Shown here: one piece after another, positions 1 to 8,117 of the stretch | Numbering within the stretch: the first letter of the stretch is position 1 | How the letters are laid out: each line of letters starts with the position of its first letter | Source: Rhizobium sp. L51/94 | Lineage (GTDB): Bacteria; Pseudomonadota; Alphaproteobacteria; Rhizobiales; Rhizobiaceae | NCBI RefSeq assembly: GCF_019355555.1 | Contig: NZ_CP072145.1 | Coordinates: 215,226-279,225 of the forward strand | Direction: 5' to 3' | Length of the DNA stretch: 64,000 nucleotides | The notes under the pieces: model-generated | Databases searched by the model: none | Told to the model about the DNA's origin: nothing | The model's input: only the letters and a program-made list of their open reading frames with translations | Made by a program: the position numbers and the translations under genes

Positions 1-204
1 AAATCGAACAAGTCCGTTGAAAATCCAAGAAACCACGGCCAAGTCCTGGGTGGTCGTCGCTCTAGTGGGATCAAGTGTGGCAATATCGGCGGCTGCCATG
101 CCAACCTTCAAAGTGGCAGAATTTGCGACGCCAGTATAACCACACCCAGCGAGCATGGAAGCTGTGAATAAACCTATCAACTCGATCCGTCTTTTTTTAA
201 ACAT
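1..204 (-). CDS. Family-5 solute-binding lipoprotein, 5' end only
   Basis: The minus strand reads from an ATG at 204 and stays open to the window edge, giving 68 codons. The N-terminus is basic (MFKKRR), then hydrophobic, with a lipobox-like LAGC, so the protein is probably an outer-face lipoprotein. The mature start (LKVGMAAADIATLDP, then a WIFNGLV motif) resembles the first strand and helix of SBP_bac_5 (OppA/DppA-type) ABC-transporter binding proteins. A GGAG ribosome-binding site precedes the ATG. Its place just outside the T-DNA left border suggests uptake of an opine or peptide, but the ligand is unknown. Only the 5' end is present. Confidence 0.72.
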   Translation of the reverse strand, partial: MFKKRRIELIGLFTASMLAGCGYTGVANSATLKVGMAAADIATLDPTRATTTQDLAVVSWIFNGLVRF

Positions 205-398
205 TTGTTCCGCTCCTTATTTCTTTTGTAACTGGAATATTATCCTTGTCGCATAAGTGTCAAAGTCGTTTTTTTGCTTTATGTATTCCCTAGGGTTATA
301 CGCGTAGCGCGCCATCACCACTTATAGGTCGCGTCCTGCTCGTTCCTCGTCTGCGTGAGCAGCAATGGAAAGTGTCGCCAAGGCATTGAGCCATGGCA

Positions 399-423
399 TG
401 GCAGGATATATTCTGATGTAAAA
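399..423 (+). other. T-DNA left border repeat
   Basis: This 25-bp stretch starts TGGCAGGATATATT, the conserved core of Ti/Ri border repeats, and ends GATGTAAAA, close to the usual GTGTAAAC tail. It is the nick site for VirD1/VirD2. It has the same orientation as the right border at 7802, and the genes between the two have plant-type signals. Unusually it lies inside a large inverted repeat. Confidence 0.85.
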
Positions 424-535
424 AACAAAATTATCTGCGCTCACAGCTCTTTCGCCTTTGCCGATCCCTAACGGGCTCGGCAAATGCAGAGCAATGAGCG
501 CAGATAATTTTGCTTTTTACATCAGAATATATCCC
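403..535. repeat. Large inverted repeat overlapping the left border
   Basis: Arms 403-450 and 488-535 (48 bp each, about 45 matches) are inverted around a 37-bp loop that itself pairs partly (GCCGA/TCGGC). The left arm includes most of the border core, so the right arm carries a reverse-oriented partial border lacking the outer bases. It could be a MITE-like palindrome or a duplicated, inverted border. No protein is encoded. Confidence 0.8.
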
Positions 536-789
536 AAAGTCTTAATGTATTTCATGATTACGCAATTTATTTGCTTTATAGTTCGTTCATATATACGTAT
601 AGTTTAATTGATTTATGAATTTATATTATTAAAATGGTGAAAGGGACAGCTGCAAATTTATAAAATATTCGATTTATTTAATATTATATTGGCATGATAT
701 TTAGATCAACGCCTCAAGCATAGGTTACATCAGGAAGTACATAATAATAAGAAACATAATTGAATCGGCTTCATAGACCAAATGACTCC
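536..789. other. AT-rich T-DNA spacer downstream of the opine synthase
   Basis: This is an AT-rich stretch with no convincing gene. It lies 3' of the leftward opine synthase gene and would hold its plant polyadenylation signals. Confidence 0.5.
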
Positions 790-1857
790 TCATTCCTCGG
801 CTTTGCTGTTGCCCCACTTGGTAACAATGTCGTCGGCCGATATTTCCTCCATGCCAGCACTCGCCAGGGTGATGCCGATTTTCTCAAGGTCAATCTCCCC
901 CAGTATGTTCAGTGACTCAACAGCCCATTCGAGTTTCTTGACGTTGATATCAAACTTCTTGCCAAGGTCCCTGAAGAGGATCAACATCCGACCATCCTCC
1001 ATGATGTAACGATGTTTGAAGTTCTTGGGTGCTCCCTTGGTGGCATTATGGGAAACGGATTTCGATACGAAATCATGGATTGTTGTGGCATCCTTTCCGT
1101 ACCAGCCATTGAGAAGATCGAGAACAGTGCGGGGTTTGAAATCTAACTTCTTCAAAAGTTCTATGCGCTCTTGGTCGAGACCCTTCATAGCCTCTGTGAC
1201 AATTGGTGTCATTCCCTCCTTGTAGAAATAGAAGTCCTCCTCAATGTCTATCTTGGCGGCATTAAAAATCACTGCGGGAGTGTGGCAGATACAGTTTGTG
1301 CAGTTGAGGGCCACTTCCAATCCGTTGGCAAGCCAAACGAGATTATTAGGGAAGAGATCACCTATTTCTTTGGCCAGGGAGGGTTCGGGATGGGGAGTGG
1401 TGAAGGTGATCTCCAACTGCTTCTTGATGGCCTTCACGTAGATTGCATCATCCACCATTCTGCATCCGTAGGGCGACGTGGTTGTTTCTAGACTGGCAAG
1501 AGTCTCAAGCTTTTCCAGGCTCAAACTGGCAGCATTTCCGGGGATCCAGATCAAAATCTTCTGTTTAAGGTCAAGGACCTTCAGTTGTTCGATCAGTTCT
1601 TCACGAGCACCGTTAAGTGACGGGATGGTGACCATGATGTATTTTGCTGTTGAAACTGCATATGCAAGCTCTCTCTTCACGACAGGACGATAGGTGCCCT
1701 CGATTTCCCCCATTGCTTTCAACCCATGTTCGGCAATCTGGGTACTATATCCGAGGTGGGAGGGGGCAGCCCATATCGAGACCGATTTGCGTCGGTAACT
1801 TAGGTCAGCGGCAAGTGCGTTGCCAACGTTGCCAGAGCCGATGATGAGGATACTCAT
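790..1857 (-). CDS. Opine synthase (octopine/nopaline dehydrogenase family)
   Basis: The 355-aa product would condense an amino acid with a 2-oxo acid using NAD(P)H in transformed plant cells. Visible are an N-terminal Rossmann motif (IIGSGNVGNALAADL, residues 4-18), the family signature TTSPYGCR near residue 127, and a CHTPAVIFNAAKID segment corresponding to the catalytic-His region of octopine synthase (AHPAGILAAKDTI). Length is close to octopine synthase (358 aa) and shorter than nopaline synthase (413). A TATA box lies about 45 bp upstream on the coding strand, and there is no bacterial ribosome-binding site. The exact opine cannot be read from sequence; a vitopine-type (pyruvate plus glutamine) or octopine-type enzyme is possible. 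Confidence 0.88.
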   Translation of the reverse strand: MSILIIGSGNVGNALAADLSYRRKSVSIWAAPSHLGYSTQIAEHGLKAMGEIEGTYRPVVKRELAYAVSTAKYIMVTIPSLNGAREELIEQLKVLDLKQKILIWIPGNAASLSLEKLETLASLETTTSPYGCRMVDDAIYVKAIKKQLEITFTTPHPEPSLAKEIGDLFPNNLVWLANGLEVALNCTNCICHTPAVIFNAAKIDIEEDFYFYKEGMTPIVTEAMKGLDQERIELLKKLDFKPRTVLDLLNGWYGKDATTIHDFVSKSVSHNATKGAPKNFKHRYIMEDGRMLILFRDLGKKFDINVKKLEWAVESLNILGEIDLEKIGITLASAGMEEISADDIVTKWGNSKAEE

Positions 1858-1897
1858 TTTGATCTGGGAAATGATAGATGAAAGAAGAGATTTAGGA

Positions 1898-1907
1898 TTT
1901 TATAAAG
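1898..1907 (-). promoter_or_regulatory. TATA box of the opine synthase gene
   Basis: CTTTATAAAA on the minus strand lies about 40-50 bp upstream of the opine synthase ATG, the spacing expected of a plant TATA box with a short leader. Confidence 0.55.
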
Positions 1908-1982
1908 TTGTTGCAGGCTTTTGCCCAATTTATAGAAGCGCCACAGGAGCTCTAGTCCCTAGCGGATCGCAAAAGTCAAAAA

Positions 1983-2353
1983 CGGCGGCTCCTTAATTTC
2001 TTAAGTTCACACGAAGAAAGATAAATTTGCGATAACATCTGACTTTTAGCGTCTGTCATAGGAAATTAGTATCATGGGGAGCCCCACCTAAAAGTCGGCT
2101 CAGTTCCAATTTTCAACATGTGGGGTCTGTGATTGTGATGATTGGTGCGGTTACAGTGATACAGCTCATATCTGTCACGCCGTCCGGTCACCAATTTCGC
2201 CCGCCCATTTTGACTTCAGAGAGCCAATGGATTTGGAATTAGGTACGGTTGCTGGGCGGTTTGGCATTACGTGCAAAAGTCGATGAAGACTTTAACCACG
2301 CACGCGTTTTGTGGGCCAAACGAAGTGACACTCGTTGAATTTAAGAGGTCTGG
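1983..2353. repeat. T-DNA direct repeat, copy 1
   Basis: About 370 bp is almost identical to 5293-5664 in the same orientation, with only scattered substitutions. It starts near CGGCTC and ends at GAGGTCTGG. No long shared reading frame explains it. This copy lies upstream of the leftward opine synthase; the other lies upstream of the rightward membrane-protein gene. It may be a duplicated upstream regulatory segment or a trace of recombination between T-DNAs. Confidence 0.92.
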
Positions 2354-2566
2354 CCCGTTCTGTTGGATGCGTGGAGGGGCACTATTAAGACTGTATGTAA
2401 TGCCGCTATGGCGACGTTAGAGATGCTGGCGGCTTAATTGGCGGTGATACCCCCTGACAAACGAATTATAAACTATCATTACTAAGGCGATAAGCTATTT
2501 TATTTCGTGGATTTCTCTTGTTGATTAAATATGTATCTCGAATATTTGATCTATATTTTTTGTCTT

Positions 2567-2582
2567 ACGTAAGTGCTTACGT
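2567..2582. promoter_or_regulatory. ocs-type enhancer element
   Basis: ACGTAAGTGCTTACGT differs at one base from the palindromic ocs element ACGTAAGCGCTTACGT, which binds plant bZIP (TGA/OCSBF) factors in opine-synthase and other T-DNA promoters. It lies about 145 bp upstream of the ATG at 2728. An AT-rich TATA-like stretch (AATAAATTTAATAAT) near 2625-2640 lies between. Confidence 0.8.
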
Positions 2583-2727
2583 ATTTAGGCTAGCAAAATG
2601 CTTTGTTTGATCGGACGGTGGACAATAAATTTAATAATTTAAGAAGAGTCGGTAAATCCTCTTCCAACTCGAACCACCTTTGAAGCTATTTAAGTCCCTT
2701 TTCGCATTGGGTTCAGCACGAGAACAA

Positions 2728-3141
2728 ATGTCGTTTCTTTGGGTAGATCTGCGCGGTTATGCGAAAAATAAAATTCAAGATATGCTCAGGCAGCAGGCTA
2801 TTCTGGTGATGGAGACTTATGGTTCCACTGTCCTATGGGGGGGTGAGACAATCATCCACTCTGGTTCGTTATATTTCATCTATGGCCCGAGAACGCTCCA
2901 GAATGATCTCAACGAGCACAACGGCACTTTGGTGATAAAGAACGAGGAACTGGTCGGCCTTTCTGAGACTTATCCCGATCAACTGCCGGCAGGGTTCGCA
3001 AGAGCAAATGGCTTCACGCACTACGCGGCAATATACAAAAGCGACTTGTTCGTACCTGTGGAGGGTGAATTCGTGAAGTGGAGCCGCTCTGGCCCAGCCG
3101 TGGATTACCCAATCGTGGCTTTTGGAACTTTACCCCAATGA
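2728..3141 (+). CDS. Small Plast-family (RolB/6b-like) T-DNA protein
   Basis: The first ATG of the frame is at 2728 and gives 137 aa; an in-frame TTG at 2680 is not a credible plant start. The C-terminus (VDYPIVAFGTLPQ) matches the 6b ending (VSYPIIAWGSCP). The segment FTHYAAIYKSDLFV matches the 6b segment KNAFFLAIMRSNIFV, and GSLYFIYGP resembles the 6b TYVYAD region. This places it in the Plast family of T-DNA plasticity proteins that alter plant growth. It is much shorter than 6b (204 aa), so it may be a reduced or N-terminally truncated member. An ocs element lies upstream and AATAAA signals downstream. The individual gene name is not assignable. Confidence 0.72.
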   Translation: MSFLWVDLRGYAKNKIQDMLRQQAILVMETYGSTVLWGGETIIHSGSLYFIYGPRTLQNDLNEHNGTLVIKNEELVGLSETYPDQLPAGFARANGFTHYAAIYKSDLFVPVEGEFVKWSRSGPAVDYPIVAFGTLPQ

Positions 3142-4135
3142 AGTTACTCGTCATAGTAATATGTTATTTCAATACGAGCATGTAACGTTCTTTTTGAACT
3201 ATTCCGTGAGGGCATTTTGTATCAATAATTCTATTTAATAAAATATTCGGGTTACCTAATTCCTTTCATATCAATAATTTAAAATTCGATTTATGTTTAA
3301 CATAAATAATATAAATCTACTAAAGTAGGTTAATAAATGGGATATAATAATACAGGCCCATAAAACTGATATTATAACGTTAGGTTGTGAATATCATTGA
3401 AATATTCAAATAAAAATTTTTTTAATTTTTAAAGAGTCTTAGCTAAGCATAGATCGATATTTTGGAAATCTAAATTAGTGGTCATAAAAAATTATGATTC
3501 AGATCGTAGCGGACCGTCATTTCAAACATTATTTCCTTTTCACCATGACCCCAACCCACCAAGAGGCTCCGTGGCGCTGATCAGATCGTAGCTCGACAGA
3601 TCTTTTCCGATATAATTCGCCATCGCACTTCAGGAATGGTAATATTAATGACCGCCTTAAGTCACATAGCTCTCGTTATGAATATATATATTAATAATCG
3701 TGTCCGCAATTATTGAAATTGTTTGTCATTCCTTTGAATAGTCCCAATCACTCCTTGATTTTCGCTGATTGGAGTAATCGCGGCACATTTGTGACTTTAC
3801 TAGGGGCGGCCGAATCTGTTCACATCGTGGCAAGTTTGATTTAAACCTTTTGTCAAAGGGCGGTGCTGACGCTTTCAATAAAACCCGACACACTACCGGC
3901 TCTGTCACCGAAAATTGACAAATCATCGATGACACCTGGTCCCACAAGAATCTAAAGTCCGCTGAGCCATTGTCAATTAAGGCGGCGATGCGTGAAAATA
4001 GGGAGATGATTGCTATAGTACCATAGGAAAGATATACGGCTCCGTTATCTTTACGAATTGCCAACAAGGGCGTCAGCGCTTCTATAAATTCGAGCATCAA
4101 CCGTAGTGCTATCTCAAGGCATTTAGTACCTTACT
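3142..4135. other. T-DNA intergenic region without a recognised gene
   Basis: The region is strongly AT-rich (3150-3540), with AATAAA-type signals after the small Plast gene. A 124-codon open frame on the minus strand (3726-4100) shows no family motif and has no bacterial start signals, so I do not call it a gene. The right part must hold the 6b promoter; a TATA-like GATATAC lies near 4030. Confidence 0.5.
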
Positions 4136-4750
4136 ATGGCGGTACCTAGATGGGCGGTTCGTGACCTGACTCAAATTCTGAATGCTCAGGAACTCTCACT
4201 TCGCTTGGAGCAGGCCCGTAACGATTTCCGGACCACTGTAGGATCAGTCTGCTACTTCAACGCTTCGATACGTACTCCCGGTCAATCTGACGATGAATAC
4301 ATAATGACCGATCAATCTTTGACTTACGTGTATGCTGATCAAGCGACTGCTCAAAGATGCGCTATGAACCGCCTTCTACCCTCTAGTTCAAGCAACTTCG
4401 GCGCTGCGGCAACGGCCATACCCCCGTGGCTGTTAGATCCGCGGCGGTTGAACCGCCTGCTGCAAGAGGGTACTGACCAAGGGGGCCTGGTCAATTACTA
4501 TGAGGGCCCACATAAAAACGCTTTTTTCCTCGCCATCATGCGAAGCAACATATTTGTACGCCCTGGGGCTGATGAGATAAATGGCGTATCTTACGACTTC
4601 TTTGCGAGAGGTGGCAACTACACCGACGGAGGAGAGGATGAAGATGAAGATGAAGATGAAGATGAAGAAGTCCAGGACCGGGAGTTTCGGTTGGGTGACC
4701 TAGTCAGTTATCCGATCATTGCCTGGGGCTCATGTCCGCGTTCTGCTTAA
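4136..4750 (+). CDS. 6b: T-DNA oncoprotein 6b
   Basis: The 204-aa product matches protein 6b, a Plast-family oncoprotein that induces shooty tumours and enations and binds plant nuclear proteins and histone H3. Diagnostic are the N-terminal WAVRDL, the central DEYIMTDQSLTYVYADQ, SSSNFG, GLVNYYEGPHKN and MRSNIFVRPGADE, and the acidic stretch typical of 6b (residues about 164-179, alternating Glu/Asp encoded by tandem GATGAA triplet pairs). The start ATG at 4136 gives the usual length. A polyadenylation signal AATAAA lies at 4796. The acidic run is a microsatellite, so its length is probably strain-variable. Confidence 0.93.
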   Translation: MAVPRWAVRDLTQILNAQELSLRLEQARNDFRTTVGSVCYFNASIRTPGQSDDEYIMTDQSLTYVYADQATAQRCAMNRLLPSSSSNFGAAATAIPPWLLDPRRLNRLLQEGTDQGGLVNYYEGPHKNAFFLAIMRSNIFVRPGADEINGVSYDFFARGGNYTDGGEDEDEDEDEDEEVQDREFRLGDLVSYPIIAWGSCPRSA

Positions 4751-5292
4751 TCAACGGTCCGGATGACGTGCGACGCTCTTACGTGTGTTATGCTAAATAA
4801 ATGGTTGATAACCATATTTCCGTTGAAATTTTAAATGAAAAGTGTCTGTCTCAATTTAATATATGTCAACTTTGTCTTTCTTTATAGAATGTTGTAAAAA
4901 TATTATGTCGAATAATATTACGTTACTGTTCCCATATATGTTATATAGTTGAAATTTTAAATTATTCATCTCCCATATGATTCTCCATAATACGTCTTCA
5001 CCATGAAGCTGGCACTCGACATCATTTAGGCCATTGGCATTTTTAGATAAATCAAACTGCATCAACGTGGGTTGAAAAATGAGTCTAATCCAATTGTCAG
5101 ATTGAGCTAGAGGCTACACTGATTGGGTCCTCTATGTGTTTAGTCCCAACATTTCACAGCTTAGGTTTTGAATGAAGATTCCTGGCTTTTATCGTTGAGT
5201 TGGCGGATGACTCGGACGGTGTTTTGAAACGTAGCGCTTTGAGCCGCTTTGCGTAGTGGTTGGCGCGTAGCCAGTCCCGGACATGACAGAAA
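4751..5292. other. T-DNA intergenic region
   Basis: AT-rich sequence follows 6b, with AATAAA at 4796-4801. No open frame here is convincing. The stretch 5150-5290 has higher GC and ends at the second copy of the direct repeat. Confidence 0.5.
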
Positions 5293-5664
5293 CAGCGGCT
5301 CATTAATTTCTTGAGTTCACACAGAGAAAGACAAATTTTGCGATAACATCTGACTTTTAGCGTCTGTCATAGGAAATTAGTATCATGGGGAGCCCCACCT
5401 AAAAGTTTGCTCAGTTCCAATTTTCAACATGTGGGGTTTGTGATTGTGATGATTGGTGCGGTTACAGTGATACAGCTCATATCTGTCACGCCGTCCGGTC
5501 ATCAATTTCGCCCGCCCATTTTGACTTCAGAGAGCCAATGGATTTGGAATTAGGTACGGTTGCTGGGCGGTTTGGCATTACGTGCAAAAGTCGATGAAGA
5601 CTTTAACCACGCACGCGTTTTGTGGGCCAAACGAAGTGATACTCGTTGAATTTAAGAGGTCTGG
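5293..5664. repeat. T-DNA direct repeat, copy 2
   Basis: Near-identical to 1983-2353 in the same orientation. It ends about 50 bp before a TATA-like TTTATATG (5713-5720) and about 130 bp before the putative splice donor of the membrane-protein gene, so it could supply promoter sequence. Confidence 0.92.
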
Positions 5665-5793
5665 TCTTATTTTCAAACTCTACCGCATTAAGATCTGGAT
5701 CGATTCGATTGTTTTTATATGTGCCCATTGTCATATTTTTTTGATAACTAAACAAGCTGTGCAAAGCTTCTCTTCTCTGACATCCTCGGAAAT

Positions 5794-7512
5794 ATGTAAG
5801 TATAATTTAATATTGAAAAATCGCTTCATATCACTGCTATTCGACATTGAAGTCAGTTTTTTTGCAGGACGAATGCCTCTGAGAGTGCTCTCGCTGATCA
5901 AGTACTCCTGGGAAAGCAAGCCAGTCTGCTGCATAAGCCCTGGGTTCAGAGACTGACAAAGTCATGGATGTGCGGCGGAAGCTATTCATACATAACCGTA
6001 GAAGCTGATCCTGGCCAAGAACTAGAGGTCATCAATGGCTACAGTTTGGCAGGCGATGAGCCAAGCCGGAAAAGCGTGCTTGCTTCTGTGATAGGGGGGG
6101 CGGCTGATGAATTTCCGAGCAATCTGAAAGATGCAATCGACATCCTCACCAAGACGTATCCTCCCGAAAAAACCGTGGTCAGATTGGTTGACCGTGTAGA
6201 TCCTGAAGCTGGTAGCAGTGACCTTAAGGTGCAGGAAACGGGACAAAACCGGAAGGTGATGGATGAGTGGAAATCCATTCTGAACAATATGTCGCCCCCG
6301 CAACGCGCCATGTTGGTTGCCTGGAACCGGGTAGAGCGCGACACGGTTCTGGATCGCATCACGAAGCTGCCCTACCTGCCGAATGTCGCTGCGACTTATC
6401 TGAATGCCAATATTTCCTGTATAAAAAGACAGGAAATGCGTTGGCGTGAAGGCGTCCAAATGGGAATCTGGGAGAGAATAATCTTCTGGATTTGGATGCT
6501 GGTGATGCAACTCGGTGTTATCGTCCCCGATACTGTTTCCGTTTTCCTCGGAGCAGTCATTGCTGTGTTCCGTTCGGGACCGATCAGATTGCAAAATCAG
6601 CTCATGGCAATCGCGATATTGGATTTTCCCTGGGCGGATGAAAGGCTTGCGCGCTTCATCATCCTGCAGCGCTTCCTTGGTATTCTTCCAACGATTTTGT
6701 TCGGTATTTCCGCCCTGGCAGATTCAGGTTTCCGACGGACAGCTTTCAAAGGTGTGAGCAATATATCCTGGAAAGCAGTTATCTGCATCCTCTGGCAAGT
6801 CCTGATGCACAACTGGAAAAATCTGTACGATTTATATTATTCCAAGCGTTTAAGGGCGTTGAGGCTGTCGAGCCTCGAAAAGTCAGAGATTGTTGAATGT
6901 CAAGTTAGTCTGTCACGTTCCAACGCTCTCATCTATGCCGAGTTTGAGATTTACCAACTCGGAAACCGATTCGGAGCGCAGACGAGTTATTATAAGCAGG
7001 ATCATGAGGATGTGGCAAAAGGTCTGCATTGGATTGCTCATACAGAGACAAAAGAAGCCGTCCAAAGGAATTTCGCCGGCAAGTTTTCAATTTTAATTGC
7101 GGTCATTGCCATTGGCAGTATGATTTGCACATCAGCCTTTCCAGTCGATCCCTACGCCGGCCTTGTTGCGATTGCTTATTTTGGTCCCTTGACCATCAGA
7201 ACTGCGGTTGATGTTTGGGGTCCATCCCAAAGCCTTGAAGATCTTTTGCGCCTGTTCACCATCACTGCTGGGCCAACATTTCCGAGCACCCTCTTGATGG
7301 TCGTCAATTTGATTTATTGGATTATCACCAGAGAGGCGTTGTTCGTTGGCTTTTCGAACATAAAATTCGCCATCACATTCGCAGTTCTGGTTTATCTCAG
7401 CCTCTACCCTAAACTTTGGGGGGAGGGATTTTTGTACGTAGGGCTTGCTTGTCAAAAATACGGATCCCGGATTACGGGAAAATCCTCTGGAAAAAATAAT
7501 GTAATTCCATGA
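5794..7512 (+). CDS. T-DNA-encoded multi-pass membrane protein of unknown function, probably spliced
   Basis: An ATG at 5968 gives 514 aa, but the frame is open upstream to a TTTTTTTGCAG acceptor. If 5796-5867 is removed, AT (5794-5795) joins G (5868) to make an ATG and adds 34 residues (MTNASESALADQ...), for 548 aa. In the 514-aa numbering, hydrophobic segments lie near residues 170-205, 235-262, 270-290, 377-420, 440-462 and 465-490, so about six to eight membrane spans. The soluble N-terminus is about 165 aa. AATAAA follows the stop. There is no good bacterial ribosome-binding site. I recognise no family. It is the last gene before the right border, so it is expected to enter plant cells. 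Confidence 0.65.
5796..5867 (+). other. Putative plant-type intron, 72 nt
   Basis: The donor AT|GTAAGTATAA and acceptor TTTTTTTGCAG|G match plant splice consensus closely. The insert is AU-rich and near the minimum plant intron size. Unspliced, the ATG at 5794 is followed at once by TAA; spliced, it opens the long frame. A TATA-like box at 5713-5720 would put transcription start about 50 nt before the donor. The prediction rests on sequence alone. Confidence 0.5.
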
Positions 7513-7801
7513 GGATGAAATATGTATTTCAGTTTTTTATTAAATAAAGATTAATTCTCGTATTCCTCCTTAAAGGTGCTATCTGAAATCCGAAAACATC
7601 TTTTGGTTTGATCCGAAAACCGGATTCCACTTTTTCCCGACGAACACTAAGTTGGCTCTCGAGCATTAAAACGTGCGGACCCACGTTTCATAGATATCGT
7701 GCGCGTCGTAAATTCTTATCCAACTCCAAATCGACACATGTCGTCGATGTCGCGGACTGTTTGTTTTTTCTTCAACATCGCGGTGTTGAGAATTGTTTGG
7801 T
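7513..7801. other. 3' region of the membrane-protein gene up to the right border
   Basis: No gene is seen. TTAAATAAAG near 7540 is a likely polyadenylation signal for the preceding gene. Confidence 0.5.
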
Positions 7802-7826
7802 TGACAGGATATATTGGAATGTCGCA
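7802..7826 (+). other. T-DNA right border repeat
   Basis: TGACAGGATATATTGG (7802-7817) equals the first 16 bases of the classical right border; the last nine bases (AATGTCGCA) diverge from CGGGTAAAC. Orientation matches the left border at 399. The tandem 8-bp array starts at its outer edge, as expected of a transfer-enhancer position. Confidence 0.8.
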
Positions 7827-8044
7827 TCCGTGCATCCGTGCATCCGTGCATCCGTGCATCCGTGCATCCGTGCATCCGTGCATCCGTGCATCCGTGCATC
7901 CGTGCATCCGTGCATCCGTGCATCCGTGCATCCGTGCATCCGTGCATCCGTGCATCCGTGCATCCGTGCATCCGTGCATCCGTGCATCCGTGCATCCGTG
8001 CATCCGTGCATCCGTGCATCCGTGCATCCGTGCATCCGTGCATC
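7825..8044. repeat. 27 tandem copies of CATCCGTG next to the right border (TSS/overdrive-like)
   Basis: Exactly 27 uninterrupted copies of CATCCGTG span 7825-8040, followed by a partial CATC. All six frames stay open through it because 8 is not a multiple of 3, which makes spurious long frames. A T-DNA transfer stimulator of tandem short repeats is known beside the right border of some Ri plasmids, and overdrive, bound by VirC1, in octopine Ti plasmids. Position suggests the same role; function is inferred. Confidence 0.85.
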
Positions 8045-8117
8045 AGAGGTGGCTCGGGAAATCTGCACAGCGGGGATACGAAGTGGATTTTCTGCCTAAC
8101 TTTGGATTCGATGCTAG

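Noticed and set aside
2680..2727. TTG start for the small Plast gene
   Set aside because: The gene is expected to be read by plant ribosomes, which would use the ATG at 2728.
3726..4100. 124-codon minus-strand frame in the T-DNA
   Set aside because: No recognisable motif, no plant or bacterial start context, and it fills the likely 6b promoter region.
4765..4790. Second ocs-like element after 6b
   Set aside because: TGACGTGCGACGCTCTTACGT has similar ends but wrong spacing and several mismatches to the palindrome.
5582..5956. 124-codon frame starting in the direct repeat
   Set aside because: It spans the repeat, the putative promoter and the intron, has no family motif, and conflicts with the better-supported downstream frame.
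6022..6594. 190-codon minus-strand frame inside the membrane-protein gene
   Set aside because: It is antisense to a long gene with clear transmembrane pattern and shows no domain.
7825..8044. Possible CRISPR array or a repeat protein gene
   Set aside because: The units are contiguous 8-mers with no spacers and no cas genes. Long open frames occur in several phases only because the repeat lacks stop codons.
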